DNA from: Verrucomicrobia bacterium UBA1727
Lineage (GTDB): Bacteria > Verrucomicrobiota > Kiritimatiellia > RFP12 > UBA1067
Reading direction: 5' to 3'
Length of the DNA stretch: 24,857 bases
Assembly (NCBI GenBank): GCA_002315875.1
Contig: DCIL01000031.1
Location: 33,643-58,499 of the forward strand
In this document: positions 15,166 through 22,602 of the stretch, in pieces
Numbering within the stretch: position 1 is the stretch's first letter
Layout: the number at the start of each line of letters is the position of its first letter
Notes under the pieces: generated by a model
Told to the model about the DNA's origin: nothing
The model's database searches: none
Seen by the model: the letters and a program-made list of their open reading frames with translations, nothing else
Program-made: the position numbers and the translations under genes

Positions 15166-16533
15166 ATGGAGTTTTTGGACCGAATTGACGAACGGCGTCG
15201 GCTTGAGCGTTTTCTCGCTTTGCGAGAGGGGGCGATGGCCTGTGTGTACGGACGTCGGCGAATTGGCAAGAGTCGTCTTTTGGACGAGGTGCTTGGCGGT
15301 CGGTCGGATGTGGTTTTCTATTGTGCGGATCGGAGCGAGGCAGCGTTGCAACGGGCGCGGATGGCTGAGGACATGGCGAGAATTCTCCCGGGCTTTGCCG
15401 ATGTTGCCTATCTGGACTGGCGGCGGTTGTTTGAGAGATGGCAGCGCGAAGCATCACGTGGGAGCGCACTTGTCATCGACGAGTTGCCCTATCTTGTCGA
15501 GAAGTCGCCGGAGTTGCCGAGCATTCTCCAGAAGATAGCGGACGGACTTCAGAGGTCTGGGCAGAAACTGATTGTCTGCGGATCTTCTCAACGCATGATG
15601 CAGGGGCTTGTGCTTGACGAGTCTGAACCGCTTTACGGACGCTGCCGTGTCATCTTCAAACTCGAGCCGATAGGATTCGGGTGGCTAAAAAGGGCGTTCC
15701 CGCGTGCAACGCTGTCCGATCGTCTCGCACATTATGCGGTCTGGGGTGGCGTTCCTCGCTATTGGGAGGTGTGCCAAGGAGAACAGAGTCTTTGGGAGAC
15801 GATTCGTGAGGAGGTGTTTTCGCCGAACGGACTTTTCCATGACGAGCCGACCTTCGTGCTGAAAGATGATCTTGAGGGGGCGGCTCAGGCGGCAAGTGTC
15901 CTGGCGCTTATCGGACAGGGTTGTGCGCGCTCGTCTGAGATTGCCTCGCGGCTTCAGGTTCCGCAGACGGCACTGGGTCGTCCGATAAAAAGACTGATGC
16001 AACTCGGTCTGGTCATTCGCGACATTCCATTCGGTAAGGATGGAAAAGACAACAAGAAGACCCTTTACCGGCTTTCGGATCCATTTCTTCGGTTTTGGTA
16101 CGCCTTTGCCTTACCACATTATTCGAATGCATCGTTCGGCTCGCTTTCGACGGATATCAAGTCCCTGCAACATCAGTTTCGCGTTTTCCTCGGTCAGTCC
16201 TGGGAAACGCTCGTGCGCGAAACATTGATGCGGCAGTCCTTGCCAGATGATGCGACGCGGTGGGGAAAAGTCGGTCGCTGGTGGGGTGCGGGACTCGATC
16301 GCGCGCCGATGGAGATTGATGTTGTTGCTGAATCGTCCGACAGCCAGACGTTGCTTGTCGGCGAGTGCAAATTGACGTTGACAGCGAAGGATGCGAAGCG
16401 TGAGTTGGAGAACCTTGAGGCCAAGGTAAAGCGCTTGCCGTTCGCGTCCGCCTACAAGCGTGTCGTCGTCCGGCTTTTCGTTGCAGAGGGCGGAGCATTT
16501 GACTGCATAGACGCGAGGTGGTGCGAAAAATGA
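15166..16533 (+). CDS. AAA+ ATPase with DUF234/PD-(D/E)xK-like C-terminus
   Basis: A 455-residue protein of the archaeal-type ATPase/DUF234 group, common in gut bacteria and archaea but of unknown function. Walker A is GRRRIGKS at 29-36 and Walker B is ALVIDE ending at D105-E106. A sensor-like LIVCGSSQRMMQG follows. The middle has a winged-helix-like part (ARSSEIASRLQVPQTALGRP). The C-terminal DUF234 region (FLRFWYAFALPH onwards) ends in a nuclease-like signature: D385 in EIDVVAE, then E400-x-K402 in GECK. It could therefore bind and cut DNA, but this is inference. It has its own promoter. Its stop overlaps the GT8 start (ATGA at 16530-16533), which is odd for a presumed mobile or defence-like gene. 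Confidence 0.82.
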   Translation: MEFLDRIDERRRLERFLALREGAMACVYGRRRIGKSRLLDEVLGGRSDVVFYCADRSEAALQRARMAEDMARILPGFADVAYLDWRRLFERWQREASRGSALVIDELPYLVEKSPELPSILQKIADGLQRSGQKLIVCGSSQRMMQGLVLDESEPLYGRCRVIFKLEPIGFGWLKRAFPRATLSDRLAHYAVWGGVPRYWEVCQGEQSLWETIREEVFSPNGLFHDEPTFVLKDDLEGAAQAASVLALIGQGCARSSEIASRLQVPQTALGRPIKRLMQLGLVIRDIPFGKDGKDNKKTLYRLSDPFLRFWYAFALPHYSNASFGSLSTDIKSLQHQFRVFLGQSWETLVRETLMRQSLPDDATRWGKVGRWWGAGLDRAPMEIDVVAESSDSQTLLVGECKLTLTAKDAKRELENLEAKVKRLPFASAYKRVVVRLFVAEGGAFDCIDARWCEK

Positions 16534-17576
16534 GAGATGTTGCCTTCAGCTGCGATAACAACGGCGCACCGTTCCTGCAGGTGACGGTGTGGTCGCTCTT
16601 GGAGCACTACAAGGGAAGTGAGCCGCTGCGCATCAATGTCTTCGAGGGCTGGGGGGGACATTCCGCCGAGAGTAAGTTGAAGTTGAAGTCCATAGTCGAA
16701 GAATGGAATCAAAGACATAATCTCCATTCTCCAACTCCAACTCAAAACTCCAACTTCTTCTCTCTAAGATACCACAACATCGAATCGTATGTCGCCCCTT
16801 ATGCGGACATCCTCATGAACCGCGAGAAGTCGCGGTGGAACATCTTTACCTGGACGCCGATTTTCACACCGCAGATTCTTTCGGACGCCGAAGGCAATGT
16901 CGCGCATTTCGACATCGACATGCTCTTCAACGATGATGTATCGAAAATCCTCAATCTCAACTTCTCAACCTCACAACTCTCTCAACCCTCTCAACTCTCT
17001 CAACCCCTCATCGCCTGCGTAGCCGAGTATGGGCAGGGAGATCCGGTGATTACCGAGGCGGTGTGGGGCAAGGGTATTTTGCCTTCGTCGGTCGAGCGTT
17101 ATTTCAATACCGGTACGATTGTCTTCAACACAGCGAAGTGCCGCGAGGAGAAGACGTGGGAGAAGCTCATCGCCTGGTATCGTGAGCATTACGACATCGC
17201 CGATCGCATCGAGCAGGATGCCTGGAATGCGCTTTATCATGATCGCACGGTCCTCCTGCCGCTCCGGTGGAATTTCCACGATCGGCTGATCAAGAGTTTT
17301 GCGAAGTGGAATCCATTCGTGAAGTACTGGCAGGGCAATCCGCCCCGAGAATGCTACGAGGCCGCGCTCAATCCGGCGATCCTTCACTTCTGGGGACCGA
17401 AGAAGCCCTGGAAGCCCTCGCACCGTCCCTACCGCAAGCTCTATCATGCAGCCATGCGTGCCGTCGGTCAAACCCCGCCGCGAGAGCCAGCGTTGGCATT
17501 TATTCACAATCTTAAGAATGGACGAGATTTAAAAAAGTGCCGCGCTCGATTGGTGGAGGCGGAATTTACGCGATGA
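16530..17576 (+). CDS. Glycosyltransferase family 8 (LgtC-like) with two in-frame inserts
   Basis: A retaining hexosyltransferase of the LgtC type, likely adding galactose or glucose from a UDP-sugar to LPS or another surface glycan on the cytosolic membrane face. The 348-residue protein begins with VAFSCDNNGAPFLQVTVWSLLEH. It has the metal-binding DxD as D128-I-D130, then YFNTGTIVFNT, and the C-terminal HFWGPKKPW starting at H286, all family hallmarks. Two low-complexity inserts interrupt it: around residues 62-79 (HSPTPTQNSNF) and 142-160 (STSQLSQPSQLSQP). A run of seven G at 16651-16657 lies in codons 41-43. The start at 16530 overlaps the ATPase stop. An upstream GTG at 16518 is in frame but less likely. 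Confidence 0.87.
   Translation: MRDVAFSCDNNGAPFLQVTVWSLLEHYKGSEPLRINVFEGWGGHSAESKLKLKSIVEEWNQRHNLHSPTPTQNSNFFSLRYHNIESYVAPYADILMNREKSRWNIFTWTPIFTPQILSDAEGNVAHFDIDMLFNDDVSKILNLNFSTSQLSQPSQLSQPLIACVAEYGQGDPVITEAVWGKGILPSSVERYFNTGTIVFNTAKCREEKTWEKLIAWYREHYDIADRIEQDAWNALYHDRTVLLPLRWNFHDRLIKSFAKWNPFVKYWQGNPPRECYEAALNPAILHFWGPKKPWKPSHRPYRKLYHAAMRAVGQTPPREPALAFIHNLKNGRDLKKCRARLVEAEFTR
16651..16657 (+). repeat. Seven-G homopolymer in the GT8 gene
   Basis: Seven consecutive G encode part of GWGG at codons 41-43 of the GT8 gene. Poly-G runs in glycosyltransferase genes are classic slippage sites in Neisseria, including lgtC of this same family, though those runs are usually longer. Here it is in frame. 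Confidence 0.9.
16674..16767 (+). repeat. In-frame palindromic, pyrimidine-rich insert 1 in the GT8 gene
   Basis: A purine-rich arm (AAGTTGAAGTTGAAGT, 16674-16689) is followed by an 8-bp perfect inverted repeat AGAATGGA/TCCATTCT (16700-16707 and 16723-16730) around a 15-nt loop. A G-free stretch then runs from 16715 to 16767 with repeated CCAACTC. The stretch CTCCAACTCCAAC (16729-16741) matches the complement of the purine arm at 11 of 13 positions. It encodes part of residues 49-79. Confidence 0.65.
16944..17012 (+). repeat. In-frame G-free insert 2 in the GT8 gene with 9-nt repeats
   Basis: This 69-nt stretch contains no G at all. It holds three tandem copies of YCTCTCAAC (16978-17004) preceded by looser TCTCAAC copies, read as QLSQPSQLSQP. 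It sits just after the DxD segment (VSKIL) and before the conserved ACVAEYG-type strand. The 9-nt unit keeps the reading frame when copy number changes. Unlike the first insert there is no obvious purine-rich partner arm. Confidence 0.75.
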
Positions 17577-18265
17577 AGACCTTTGTCATAAATCTCGATC
17601 GAAATCCAGAGCGACTGGAGTTTATGCGTAGCCAGCTGGACGACTGCGGGCAAGGTTTCGAGCGTTTCCCGGCAGTGTACGGCAAAGCTCTTTCCGTTGA
17701 GAATCGGCGCGCGGGCTTTTCAAGCGTCCGCTCGTTCATCGCTTCAAAAAAACGTTTGAGCGATGCGGAGATCGGGGTAGCGATGTCGCATATCGGTTGC
17801 TATCGACGAATGATAGAAGAAGGCATTCCCGCGGCATTGATCTTTGAAGATGACGTGAAGATATTCGGTTCTTTTTCGTCCACGCTTAAGCGCATTGAGT
17901 CGTTTCTGGACCTCTCAAAACCCCAGCTCGTCCTTTTGTCCGGATATGGTGTTGAGAACGCTGAGACCTTGCCGGAGGAAATTCGTGAAGTGCGTTCGGC
18001 CTGGTGTGCAGATGCCTATGTTCTGACCTTGCCGGCGGCAAAGTTGATCCTGCGGGCCAACGATCCGGTCTTGACGGTTGCCGATTCATTTAAGCGCTGG
18101 CGGAAGCGTTTCGGGCTTGAGCTCTACCGGGCGTTGCCAGTTTGTGTCCGCCAGGACGATGTGACATTTAAAAGTGAAAATCAGGTGTTACCCAAGTCGA
18201 ACTGGCTGGTTCGCAATTTGATGTGGGTGGCAGATTGGATACTTTGGCAACTGACGGGTAGGTAG
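17573..18265 (+). CDS. Glycosyltransferase family 25 (LPS beta-hexosyltransferase type)
   Basis: GT25 enzymes such as LgtB/LpsA add beta-linked galactose or similar sugars to LPS oligosaccharides. This 230-residue protein has the family order: TFVINLDRNPERLEFMRSQL at the start, AEIGVAMSHIGCYRRMIEEG in the middle, the LIFEDDVKIF motif with E92-D93-D94, and a CADAYVLTLPAAKLIL segment near 145. The ATG at 17573 overlaps the GT8 stop (ATGA at 17573-17576). An upstream in-frame start at 17537 would overlap far more and lacks the family start. It ends 6 nt before the next gene. The acceptor sugar cannot be read from the sequence. Confidence 0.88.
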   Translation: MKTFVINLDRNPERLEFMRSQLDDCGQGFERFPAVYGKALSVENRRAGFSSVRSFIASKKRLSDAEIGVAMSHIGCYRRMIEEGIPAALIFEDDVKIFGSFSSTLKRIESFLDLSKPQLVLLSGYGVENAETLPEEIREVRSAWCADAYVLTLPAAKLILRANDPVLTVADSFKRWRKRFGLELYRALPVCVRQDDVTFKSENQVLPKSNWLVRNLMWVADWILWQLTGR

Positions 18266-18271
18266 ATCACG

Positions 18272-19063
18272 ATGATGAGTTCGCCTGTAGTAAACATACT
18301 GACCTTCAAGTGGGGTACGCTCTATTCCGCCGAATACGTTAATCGCCTTTATCGCGGGGTGAAGGCGCATTTGCACCGTCCGTTCCGATTCGTATGCGCG
18401 ACGGATGATTCCAGTGGACTTGCAGATGGAATTGATGCCGTCGCCCTGCCAGAGAAACCTGCGGCACTGACGAATTTCTACACGTATGAAGATCGCTGGC
18501 CGATGATCTTCATTAAGCTCTGTGTATTCAATCCCGGATTCGCCGGCTTGGAAGGTCCGACGCTTTTCCTGGACATCGATCAGATTGTCATCGGAGACCT
18601 TGATCGATTTTTCGATTACAGGCCCGGCGAGTTCTGCATCATCCGCAATTGGGTTGAGTGGCGGAAGACGTTGTTCCGCAAGATTCCGTTCTGTGGTAAC
18701 TCGTCCTGCTTCCGATTTGACGCCGGAGAAAAGAGCGGATACATCTACCGAACGTTTCTCAAGGAGATTGACTTTGCGCTTGATGATGCGAAGTTCACGA
18801 CGGAGCAGGCCTACATGACGCATGCCGTCGGATTTGACAAGGTGAATTTCTGGCCGGACAATTTCGTTCGCTCCTTTAAGCGAAGCTGTTTGCGGATGTG
18901 GCCGCTGAATCATTTTCTGCCGCCCAAGATGAATCCCGATACCGGCATTCTTTGTTTTCACGGACACCCGAGTCCTGAGGAGGCTATTGCCGGCTATCGC
19001 GGACGGCATCTGAACACCTGGACCCGTCCGGCGCAATGGGTGAGAGAACTGTGGGAGAAATGA
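18272..19063 (+). CDS. DxD-containing glycosyltransferase, GT-A fold
   Basis: A 263-residue protein that looks like a nucleotide-sugar transferase. Near the N-terminus it has VNILTFKWGTLYSAEYVNRLYRGV, typical of bacterial GT8-related or GlcNAc-transferase-like enzymes. It continues with WPMIFIKLCVF, the metal-binding LFLDIDQIVIGDL (D101-x-D103), a CGNSSCFRFDAG segment where many such enzymes have a product-binding loop, and a C-terminal CFHGHPSPEEA. I cannot assign the CAZy family with confidence. The start is either Met of the ATGATG at 18272, with a GGTAGGTAG purine stretch upstream. Its stop overlaps the GT10 start. It acts in the same surface-glycan cluster. Confidence 0.75.
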   Translation: MMSSPVVNILTFKWGTLYSAEYVNRLYRGVKAHLHRPFRFVCATDDSSGLADGIDAVALPEKPAALTNFYTYEDRWPMIFIKLCVFNPGFAGLEGPTLFLDIDQIVIGDLDRFFDYRPGEFCIIRNWVEWRKTLFRKIPFCGNSSCFRFDAGEKSGYIYRTFLKEIDFALDDAKFTTEQAYMTHAVGFDKVNFWPDNFVRSFKRSCLRMWPLNHFLPPKMNPDTGILCFHGHPSPEEAIAGYRGRHLNTWTRPAQWVRELWEK

Positions 19064-20058
19064 GTTCCAAACTCAAGATTAAGGTCATTGGCGGCACCGG
19101 TGAATATTTCTGTGTCGGCCCGGGGCATTCTGTCGAGCACCGCCCCGGTTACGTGTTCGACTATGCACTGGACTGCACCGATTACGATTGGCTCGTGGTG
19201 TTCGACGAATTGCCGCGTAAAACGATCGGCACCCTGGCGGACGGTTGCGAACGTCTGCACTGTCCACGCGAGCATACGATTCTTTGCACTTGGGAGCCAG
19301 TCAGCATCAAGGATTATTCCCGTGCCTACACGCGGCAGTTCGGTCATTTGCTCACCAATCGTCCGCAGATGGCCGAACAGCATCCGCATTATCATCTCGG
19401 TCGGGGCTATTACCTGTGGTTCAACGGAAGGACGCATCAGCAACTCTCAAGACTGAAGCTTCCGGAAAAGAGTCGGATGATTTCGGCAATCTGTTCATCG
19501 AAGCAGATGAAACACACGCGGCACTACGATCGCTTTCAGCTGGTGTCCGAACTGAAAAAGGCGATTCCTGAAATCGAGTGGTATGGGCGCGGCGTGAGGC
19601 CTTTCGAGCACAAGTTCGAGGTTCTCGATCCCTACCGCTATCACGTGGTGGTTGAGAACCACATTGGCGCGCATCATTGGACGGAAAAACTCGCCGATGC
19701 GTTTCTGAGCGAATGCCTGCCGTTCTACGCGGGAGATCCGGCGATTGCCGGGGTGTTTCCGGAGGAGAGCATAATCCCGATTCCGATGGACGATCCCGCG
19801 GCTGCCGCAGAAATCGTAAAGAAGGCGATCGCTGACAATGAATACGGACGTCGGCGCGAGGCGGTTCTGGAGGCGAAGCGTCTCATCCTCGACAAGTACA
19901 ATTTCTGGGATCAGGTGATTGCCGTTACGGAAGAAACGAAAAGGGAGCCGGTGGGGCCTGTCGAAGGCGAAATTCGCAATCGCTGCGAGTTGCGCCGGCA
20001 CAGCGTATCCGCCGTCCTTGAGGATGTTTGGTCGCATGTGCGGAGGTGCGGACGATGA
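19060..20058 (+). CDS. Glycosyltransferase family 10 (fucosyltransferase-like)
   Basis: GT10 enzymes are alpha-1,3/1,4-fucosyltransferases that use GDP-fucose and build Lewis-type structures in, for example, Helicobacter. In this 332-residue protein the C-terminal donor-binding half is recognisable: YRYHVVVENHIGAHHWTEKL with T208-E209-K210, followed by ADAFLSECLPFYAGDPAI and FPEESIIPI. The N-terminal half (residues 1-150) is divergent and would hold the acceptor site. Start ATG at 19060 overlaps the previous stop. An upstream GTG-type start at 19036 is unnecessary. Fucose as donor is inferred from the family; other GDP-sugars are possible. No GDP-fucose synthesis genes lie in the window. Confidence 0.78.
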   Translation: MSSKLKIKVIGGTGEYFCVGPGHSVEHRPGYVFDYALDCTDYDWLVVFDELPRKTIGTLADGCERLHCPREHTILCTWEPVSIKDYSRAYTRQFGHLLTNRPQMAEQHPHYHLGRGYYLWFNGRTHQQLSRLKLPEKSRMISAICSSKQMKHTRHYDRFQLVSELKKAIPEIEWYGRGVRPFEHKFEVLDPYRYHVVVENHIGAHHWTEKLADAFLSECLPFYAGDPAIAGVFPEESIIPIPMDDPAAAAEIVKKAIADNEYGRRREAVLEAKRLILDKYNFWDQVIAVTEETKREPVGPVEGEIRNRCELRRHSVSAVLEDVWSHVRRCGR

Positions 20059-20939
20059 AGATCGGCGTGATCATTCCGATATACAACCAGGAGCGATTTC
20101 TCGCGCGGGCGCTGGATTCATTGCTGGCGCAGACCGACGACGATTGGGTTGCATATTGCGTGAACGACGGTTCGACCGATGACACGCGGAGCATACTGGC
20201 AAGGTATGCGGAGCGGGATGGACGTTTTGTGGTGATTGACAAGCCCAACGGCGGCGTTTCCTCCGCGCGGAATCGTGGAATGGAAGCGGCGCTGTCCAAT
20301 TCGGATGTCGGGTACATTGCCTTCCTGGATCCAGACGATTATCATTTGCCTGAATGCATAGCAGCGGCTCGAACCGTCCTGCAGAATGCCGCGGCAGGGA
20401 CGGTTGTCGAGTGGAACTACAGTGGTTGTCGTGCCGGCGAGGACGAGTATGGTCCGATGGTGTGGAACAAACTTTTTCCTGCTGAGGTGGTGCGTGACGT
20501 GCGCTTCTGCGAGGAGACGAGCATTGCTGAGGATCAGGCATTCCTGCTTGAGGTTGATTATCGTCATGCTCCGCATTGGCATCATCTTGAACGTGAATTG
20601 ACGTGTTATTGCACCAATCCGGGATCGAACATGCATCGGGCGTTGCGATGCACCGATTTCGTTGAGCGCAATGCGGTGATTGAACGGATGCTTGCGGTGT
20701 TTGGCGATGATGCAGCGGCGCGTGATCGATTCTGCCGTGAGAGGTTACCTGGACTGCTGAAGCAGTTTTATCGCCATCTGGCGCGACTGTCGGAGGAAGA
20801 GCGTGACGCGGGAACTCTTGAGTTCCGGCGTTTTCTCGCCTCGCTTCGCAGGCGCGGACTACTCAAGCCGCAGCGTGGCAGCCTTAAGGATTTGAAGTAT
20901 TATCTCAGATTCATGTACATGTCGAAGGGGGTGAAGTGA
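20055..20939 (+). CDS. Glycosyltransferase family 2
   Basis: A GT-A inverting glycosyltransferase of 294 residues. It shows IGVIIPIYNQERFLARALDS at the N-terminus, then CVNDGSTDD, KPNGGVSSARNRG and the donor/metal site FLDPDDY with D92, D94 and D95. The later ETSIAEDQAFLLEV holds the usual catalytic-base-type ED. Its N-terminal half is clearly related to the GT2 domain at the end of the window (shared SLLAQT and NDGSTD blocks), pointing to an old duplication. Start ATG overlaps the GT10 stop by 4 nt. Donor and acceptor cannot be told. Confidence 0.9.
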   Translation: MKIGVIIPIYNQERFLARALDSLLAQTDDDWVAYCVNDGSTDDTRSILARYAERDGRFVVIDKPNGGVSSARNRGMEAALSNSDVGYIAFLDPDDYHLPECIAAARTVLQNAAAGTVVEWNYSGCRAGEDEYGPMVWNKLFPAEVVRDVRFCEETSIAEDQAFLLEVDYRHAPHWHHLERELTCYCTNPGSNMHRALRCTDFVERNAVIERMLAVFGDDAAARDRFCRERLPGLLKQFYRHLARLSEEERDAGTLEFRRFLASLRRRGLLKPQRGSLKDLKYYLRFMYMSKGVK

Positions 20940-21781
20940 TGCCGAAGGTTTCCGTCTTGACACCGATTTACCGGACGAATCCAGACTTCCTGCGTGAGAC
21001 CATCTCAAGCGTGCTCGGGCAGACGTTTTCCGATTTTGAGCTGCTGCTCGTCGACGACTGTCCTGAAGACGATCGAGAGTCGGTCGTGTGCGAGTTTTCC
21101 GATTCACGAATCGCCTATTTCCGTAATGATCGGAACCTTGGCATTACCCCTACCCGTAATCGCCTTCTGGAACTGGCGAAGGGCGAGTACCTCGCGGTGC
21201 TCGATCACGACGATATCTGTCGTTCGGACCGTTTCGAGCGGCAGGTGAGCTGGTTAGATGCGCACTCCGAGTGCGGAGTCGTCTCGAGTTTCATCCGCCA
21301 CATTCCGCAGAATCGCGTGGTGACCTATCCGATCGATGCCCATCAGATCAAGGTGTCGTTGTCTCACGACTGCATCGTTCAGCATTCCGCATCGATGATT
21401 CGCAAGTCAGCGCTTGCTGCGCATCGTATTCGCTACGAGGAGGCCTTTTCACCATCCGAGGACCACGCGATGTGGGTGCGGCTTCTGCCGCATTGCGAGT
21501 TTCACATCATCGGCGAACCGTTGCTGGATTATCGCTGGCACGAGGACAATACGACCTTTACGCAAGCGGACAAGATGAAGGCGGGATCGTTCATGGTCCA
21601 ACAGCTCGCGAAGGCGACCGTGCCTGATCTGTGTGCAGAATATTATTCGTGTCGGGATAAGGTCTCGTATGTGAAACTCCTGGGCATTCCGTTCCTCAAG
21701 ATAGTAACGTCAACGAACTTCTGCACAGTCAAGTTGTTTGACTTCCTGCCGATCGTGCAGATCAAGCGTAAGGTGAAATGA
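20939..21781 (+). CDS. Glycosyltransferase family 2
   Basis: A 280-residue GT2 enzyme. The N-terminus reads VSVLTPIYRTNPDFLRETISSVLGQTFSDFELLLVDD. NLGITPTRNRLLELAKGEYLAVLDHDD follows, with the DHDD donor site at 89-92. SPSEDHAMWVRL gives the catalytic ED and is followed by LLDYRWHEDNTT. This pattern is common in capsule and O-antigen clusters. The start ATG shares one base with the preceding stop (TGATG at 20937-20941); a GTG one codon earlier is also possible. Its stop overlaps the RgpF-like gene by 4 nt. Confidence 0.9.
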   Translation: MPKVSVLTPIYRTNPDFLRETISSVLGQTFSDFELLLVDDCPEDDRESVVCEFSDSRIAYFRNDRNLGITPTRNRLLELAKGEYLAVLDHDDICRSDRFERQVSWLDAHSECGVVSSFIRHIPQNRVVTYPIDAHQIKVSLSHDCIVQHSASMIRKSALAAHRIRYEEAFSPSEDHAMWVRLLPHCEFHIIGEPLLDYRWHEDNTTFTQADKMKAGSFMVQQLAKATVPDLCAEYYSCRDKVSYVKLLGIPFLKIVTSTNFCTVKLFDFLPIVQIKRKVK

Positions 21782-22602
21782 AGCTGGCGGTCGTACTTCA
21801 TTGCTATTATCCCGAGCTTCGTGCTGAGCTGGATGCGTGCCTGTCCAATCTGGACGTGCCGTACGACTTGTTCGTAACCGATGCCGGAAGCGATAACCGC
21901 GGATTCGACATCTGGCCTTTCCTGCGCGTGTTGAACGGACTGGATCTCTCGAAGTACACGCATGTGCTGAAACTCCATACGAAACGCGACGTGGCGGTGC
22001 CAGTCGGTTTCAACGGATGTCAGGTAGAGGGCTCGGTTTGGCGCGACTGGCTCTTGTCCATAGTCAGGTCCCCAGAGACATGGGCGGAAACTAAGGCGCG
22101 AATCCTCAATGACGGGTCTGTCGGAATGGTAGCGGCGGCTGAATGCATTCTCGATCGGCGGTCGACGGAAGGACGCGAGGAGCGCACGATGTTCGACGAG
22201 GCGGTCGTGGAGGCGTCCCGTCGATTCGGAACACCGCAGGAGAATCTGCGCGCGGCCAATTTCGTCGGCGGCACGATGTTCCTTGCGCGCGTTGAAGCGT
22301 TGTATCCGCTGCAGGGACGTTTTTCCGAGGCCGATTTCGAAGTTTCCAATTCCGCTCACCTGAGCAATTCCTTCGCGCATGTCGCCGAGCGGTTGATTGG
22401 GTTCGCGGTGACGGCTGCCGGATTGCGGATCGAATGTCCGGCCGGCGACCTTGCGAGTCGCCGCCGCGGATTTCGCCGGCTTCAGCGCTGGAACTCAATC
22501 CGCGAATTTCTCTATCAGGATCGGGTGACTTCGCGTGGCTTTCGTATGGTGAAGATCTGCAAGATTCCCGTTTGGCATCAGAAGATAGGAAGTAACGCGT
22601 GA
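21778..22602 (+). CDS. RgpF-like rhamnan/glycan synthesis protein
   Basis: A 274-residue protein like the RgpF family, whose members act in rhamnan and O-polysaccharide assembly and are treated as glycosyltransferases. Matching features are an initial VVLHCYYPEL, NRGFDIWPFL at 40-48, VLKLHTKRD around 63-71, VWRDWLL near 88, and FVGGTMFLARVEAL from 162. The C-terminal 60 residues are basic and not recognised. Both ends overlap neighbours (ATGA at the start, GTGA at the end). It may transfer rhamnose or a related 6-deoxy sugar, but no dTDP-rhamnose genes are present to support that. Confidence 0.82.
   Translation: MKLAVVLHCYYPELRAELDACLSNLDVPYDLFVTDAGSDNRGFDIWPFLRVLNGLDLSKYTHVLKLHTKRDVAVPVGFNGCQVEGSVWRDWLLSIVRSPETWAETKARILNDGSVGMVAAAECILDRRSTEGREERTMFDEAVVEASRRFGTPQENLRAANFVGGTMFLARVEALYPLQGRFSEADFEVSNSAHLSNSFAHVAERLIGFAVTAAGLRIECPAGDLASRRRGFRRLQRWNSIREFLYQDRVTSRGFRMVKICKIPVWHQKIGSNA

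Noticed and set aside
16715..17012. Considered as a diversity-generating retroelement variable region or IS remnant
   Set aside because: No reverse transcriptase, template copy or transposase is seen, and the conserved GT8 frame continues through the whole stretch.
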